DNA from: Onchocerca volvulus
Taxonomy: Eukaryota; Nematoda; Chromadorea; Rhabditida; Onchocercidae
Length of the DNA stretch: 64,000 nucleotides
Reading direction: 5' to 3'
Assembly: GCA_000499405.2 (NCBI GenBank)
Contig: HG738137.1
Coordinates: 10,828,621-10,892,620, forward strand
Shown: piece by piece, positions 61,663-64,000 of the stretch
How positions within the stretch are numbered: the stretch's first letter is position 1
Layout: each line of letters begins with the position of its first letter
Notes under the pieces: generated by a model
Told to the model about the DNA's origin: nothing
Database searches by the model: none
The model's input: the letters and a program-made list of their open reading frames with translations, nothing else
Program-made: the position numbers and the translations under genes

Positions 61663-63352
61663 TACATTCATCCCCTTTATTCTAATAAGTTGGTGATACT
61701 ATCGACGATAGAAATAAACAAACATAACTTTTAGTTATATAAATCAATTTCATAAATTGAATTATCATAATTCAAAACATTGGCAAATTGCCAACTACCG
61801 TAATCTATTGCAATAAACAGCTGCTGACGATCAATGACAGAGCAACAGGCAACATCTCCAGAGGCTATCTCCAAGTTTACGCATGGACTTAGTTTTTGTG
61901 ATGACTGTAAGCTGAGTGCACGGTTTTATATGAATGTATACGACTTTCCCGTGGGCTCGCGGTAAATTCCGTGAGTTCAACTAATGCCTCGATGAGTTGT
62001 ATAAGATTCCCGAGGATCTATCGATTTTTATTGACCAGTTGGCAATTTATTGATTGACTTTATTACATTTTTTACCGGAATTATATGTAAGGAATGGCTT
62101 GTTTTTGCGTAAAATATTATTTTTTTTTATAAAAATTTTGGGATTTTTTTTACTTTTTTCCGGGAAAAATTGTGGAAAATTTGTTACATTTCATTCTCTC
62201 CCTCTTCTGCAATTGATAGGAAATTTTGTGATTGAAATTTTATTTTAGCTTTGCTAGAAAGTCTGATCAATAATCAGAAGAAGACTTAGAATGCAAAGAG
62301 AGAAGGAATAAAAGAGAAAAGGATATATTTGATTTGTATAGGTTATGTTAATAAATAATTTCGATTTGTACTGGAAAGCCAAAAAATTTGCAAAAAACAT
62401 TTAAAAATTTATTAATTTTAATGAATCGTTCGTTTCATCTTTCGGAAACTGTCGATTTCTCACATACCATCAATAATGAAAGGAAATTAACGGCTCGATT
62501 TAATTAAGCTTGAATTTATGGCACCGACGATAAATTTTACATTCTTTTATGAGATAACTATTAGGAATAGCTTTATTTTTTTTTCTGTTTGCAAAAAGAA
62601 TGAGCAAAACTAAGTGATGCAAAAAAAAAAAAACTTGGAAAATACGCGGAAAATCGTGGAATAATCAGCCTAAGCGCTTCTGTTAGTGAGACAAAGGCGC
62701 TTTTGACTGATGAAGAAAATGAATGAAACTGAGAAAATAGAAAGCAGTTTATAGGGAAGGGGTTATGGTTAATGAATAGGGAGAAGAGATCATTAGAGTA
62801 ACGTGTGAAGTGGTCGGAATATCACTTTCGATTTTGTTGAAAATTTTCTAATTTGCTGAAAAGTTTTCTCTTTTTTCTTTTTGCAAATATTCTAATACCT
62901 TTTTTTTTTTTTAAAGTAAATATGAAATTTAATTACACTTTTACTTTTGCCGATGGCTGTGCTAGCAAGAGAAGCCAGAATTGAATTACTGGAGGTGCGT
63001 TATATTTTTTTGTTCGTTTGAAAGAACAATCGAATATTTAAAAAAGACATAAAAGAAAAAAGAAAAGACAGGAAAGATAGAAATATCCAAAGGAATTTCA
63101 CAAATTTTTTGTAAAAAAATTTTAATCTTTAACCCTTTACAAAGTTTTGGTGTTTGGAGTAATATTCTCTCAATTATGATATTTGAAGCGATCGGAATTG
63201 CGGTAAAATTGTATCGCAGGAAATCGCTCGTTCATTTGCGTTTCAAGCGAATTAAATTGCGATTTTATGTCAAAACATGTTTATAGCTCGTTGCATATTG
63301 ATGATTTTTTTTGAAAATTGGTGGAATAGTTTTTTTTAAATATGTTTTAGCT

Positions 63353-64000
63353 ATGGCCGCAATCGCACCTGCAGTACAAAATCTGAATTCAAGTTCTTAT
63401 GCAAATGGTGAAAGGTTAATGCTTTTTTTTTTTTTTTTTGTTGCATATCTTTTCGATATAATGTAATTAACCGTATGATCTTGAAAAGGTGATTAAACGT
63501 TATGGAAAGAAAAAATGAACTCTGATTAAATAAAATTCATGAAATTTATGATAAATAAAATTCATGAAGTTTATGAAACTTTTTGTATCTTGTGGATAAC
63601 CGGCAATTATAAATCCAAAAGTAAACAAATACAGATCGAGTAGGTACTACAGAAAGAACACAGGACTAATTAATTTTTGTTTTGTATCCTTTTATGATTC
63701 TTTTAAACGTCCTTTTTGTTATTACTTAATATTTTCCAATTTTTTTTTTTAGAGCATGCGTTGAAAAACTGAATGAAGTGAAAAAGGAGGACATGTCCAA
63801 TGATGACGACGTCCCATTGTCGAGGAAAGTACGAATGATTATTGATGATGACGATATACCGCTTGCTAAGAAATTGAAAACCATGCAACAGGACGATGAT
63901 GATGTGCCACTATCACAAAAGGCTAAAGTTATTTTTCATTTTATAATCAAATACTGTATCGTACATTCTTTTGATGAGGGAATCCATTAAATGCTACTTT
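63353..64000 (+). CDS. 5' end of a gene with acidic DDDxPL repeats, possibly DNA topoisomerase I (partial)
   Basis: The ATG at 63353 follows a TTTTAG acceptor by two bases, which suits trans-splicing. Exon 1 is 63353-63414 (MAAIAPAVQNLNSSSYANGE). Exon 2 is 63753-63927, in phase, ending before GTTATT; the remainder to the edge is intron. The 78 residues hold three repeats of an acidic-then-basic motif (DDDVPLSRK, DDDDIPLAKK, DDDDVPLSQK). Such a charged, lysine-rich disordered N-terminus precedes the catalytic core in animal type IB topoisomerases, with which I associate the DDDxPL pattern. No catalytic residues are in view, so other chromatin proteins with similar tails remain possible. It is divergent from the serine-rich gene. 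Confidence 0.55.

Larger units (their letters stand above)
60037..63352. other. Intergenic region with repeats
   Basis: This separates two divergently transcribed genes. It contains a Helitron tail fragment (61294-61525) and a palindromic 23-bp tandem repeat (61571-61662), each listed separately. No gene was found. A short ATG frame with a good donor at 62953-62994 does not join in phase to the downstream gene. Confidence 0.55.

Noticed and set aside
62953..62994. Possible first exon MAVLAREARIELLE with a GTGCGT donor
   Set aside because: It ends in phase 0 while the next exon's frame needs phase 1, and joining gives an early stop. It may be 5' UTR or chance.
1..64000. CRISPR arrays, tRNA or rRNA genes
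   Set aside because: I looked for spaced direct repeats and cloverleaf or conserved rRNA segments and saw none. tRNAs could still be missed by eye.

Overview
The window is AT-rich eukaryotic DNA with short, multi-exon genes. Introns begin GT and end in the compact TTTCAG/TTTTAG acceptor typical of nematodes, and several start codons lie a few bases after such an acceptor, as expected for spliced-leader trans-splicing. Together with the many A/T homopolymers and introns of about 100-1700 bp, this suggests a parasitic clade III (spirurid/filarial-like) nematode. The species cannot be named from the sequence. I assembled the exon models by hand, checking splice sites, codon phase and recalled family sequences; no search was run.

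Layout: (1) 1-85, minus: 5' end of an unidentified gene, with a GCATGC-rich upstream region and a GGAC/GGAT minisatellite. (2) 4.08-5.3 kb: a non-autonomous Helitron-like element and the start of another. (3) 6.79-16.11 kb, minus: a 21-exon Virilizer/VIRMA homologue, the scaffold of the m6A writer complex. It apparently lacks the N-terminal VIR_N domain and carries a possible transposon fragment in one intron. (4) 17.84-23.43 kb, plus: MARCHF6/Doa10 ER ubiquitin ligase, complete in 13 exons. (5) 24.53-30.34 kb, minus: EXOC7/Exo70, complete in 14 exons. (6) 31.18-40.96 kb, plus: a large multi-Tudor protein in about 21 exons. (7) 41.46-44.58 kb: a decayed Helitron with a PIF1-like helicase and terminal inverted repeats shared with the 4-kb element, followed by a GC-rich palindromic island. 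(8) 45.60-47.17 kb, minus: TNFAIP8/TIPE-family protein, complete in four exons. (9) 47.2-52.7 kb: gene-poor low-complexity DNA with an 80-A tract. (10) 52.72-54.73 kb, minus: a seven-pass PAQR protein of the MMD (PAQR10/11) type. (11) 56.64-60.04 kb, minus: an unrecognised serine-rich, probably disordered protein. (12) 60.0-63.35 kb: intergenic, with a Helitron tail fragment and a palindromic 23-bp tandem repeat. (13) 63.35 kb to the end, plus: 5' end of a gene with acidic DDDxPL repeats, possibly DNA topoisomerase I.

The genes do not form an operon or a single pathway. They are arranged as divergent pairs (virilizer/MARCHF6, EXOC7/Tudor, serine-rich gene/possible top-1) and convergent pairs (MARCHF6/EXOC7, Tudor/TNFAIP8). 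The most notable content is the virilizer homologue, since Caenorhabditis elegans has lost the METTL3/METTL14 writer complex. The multi-Tudor gene and a family of Helitron copies at different stages of decay are also of interest.
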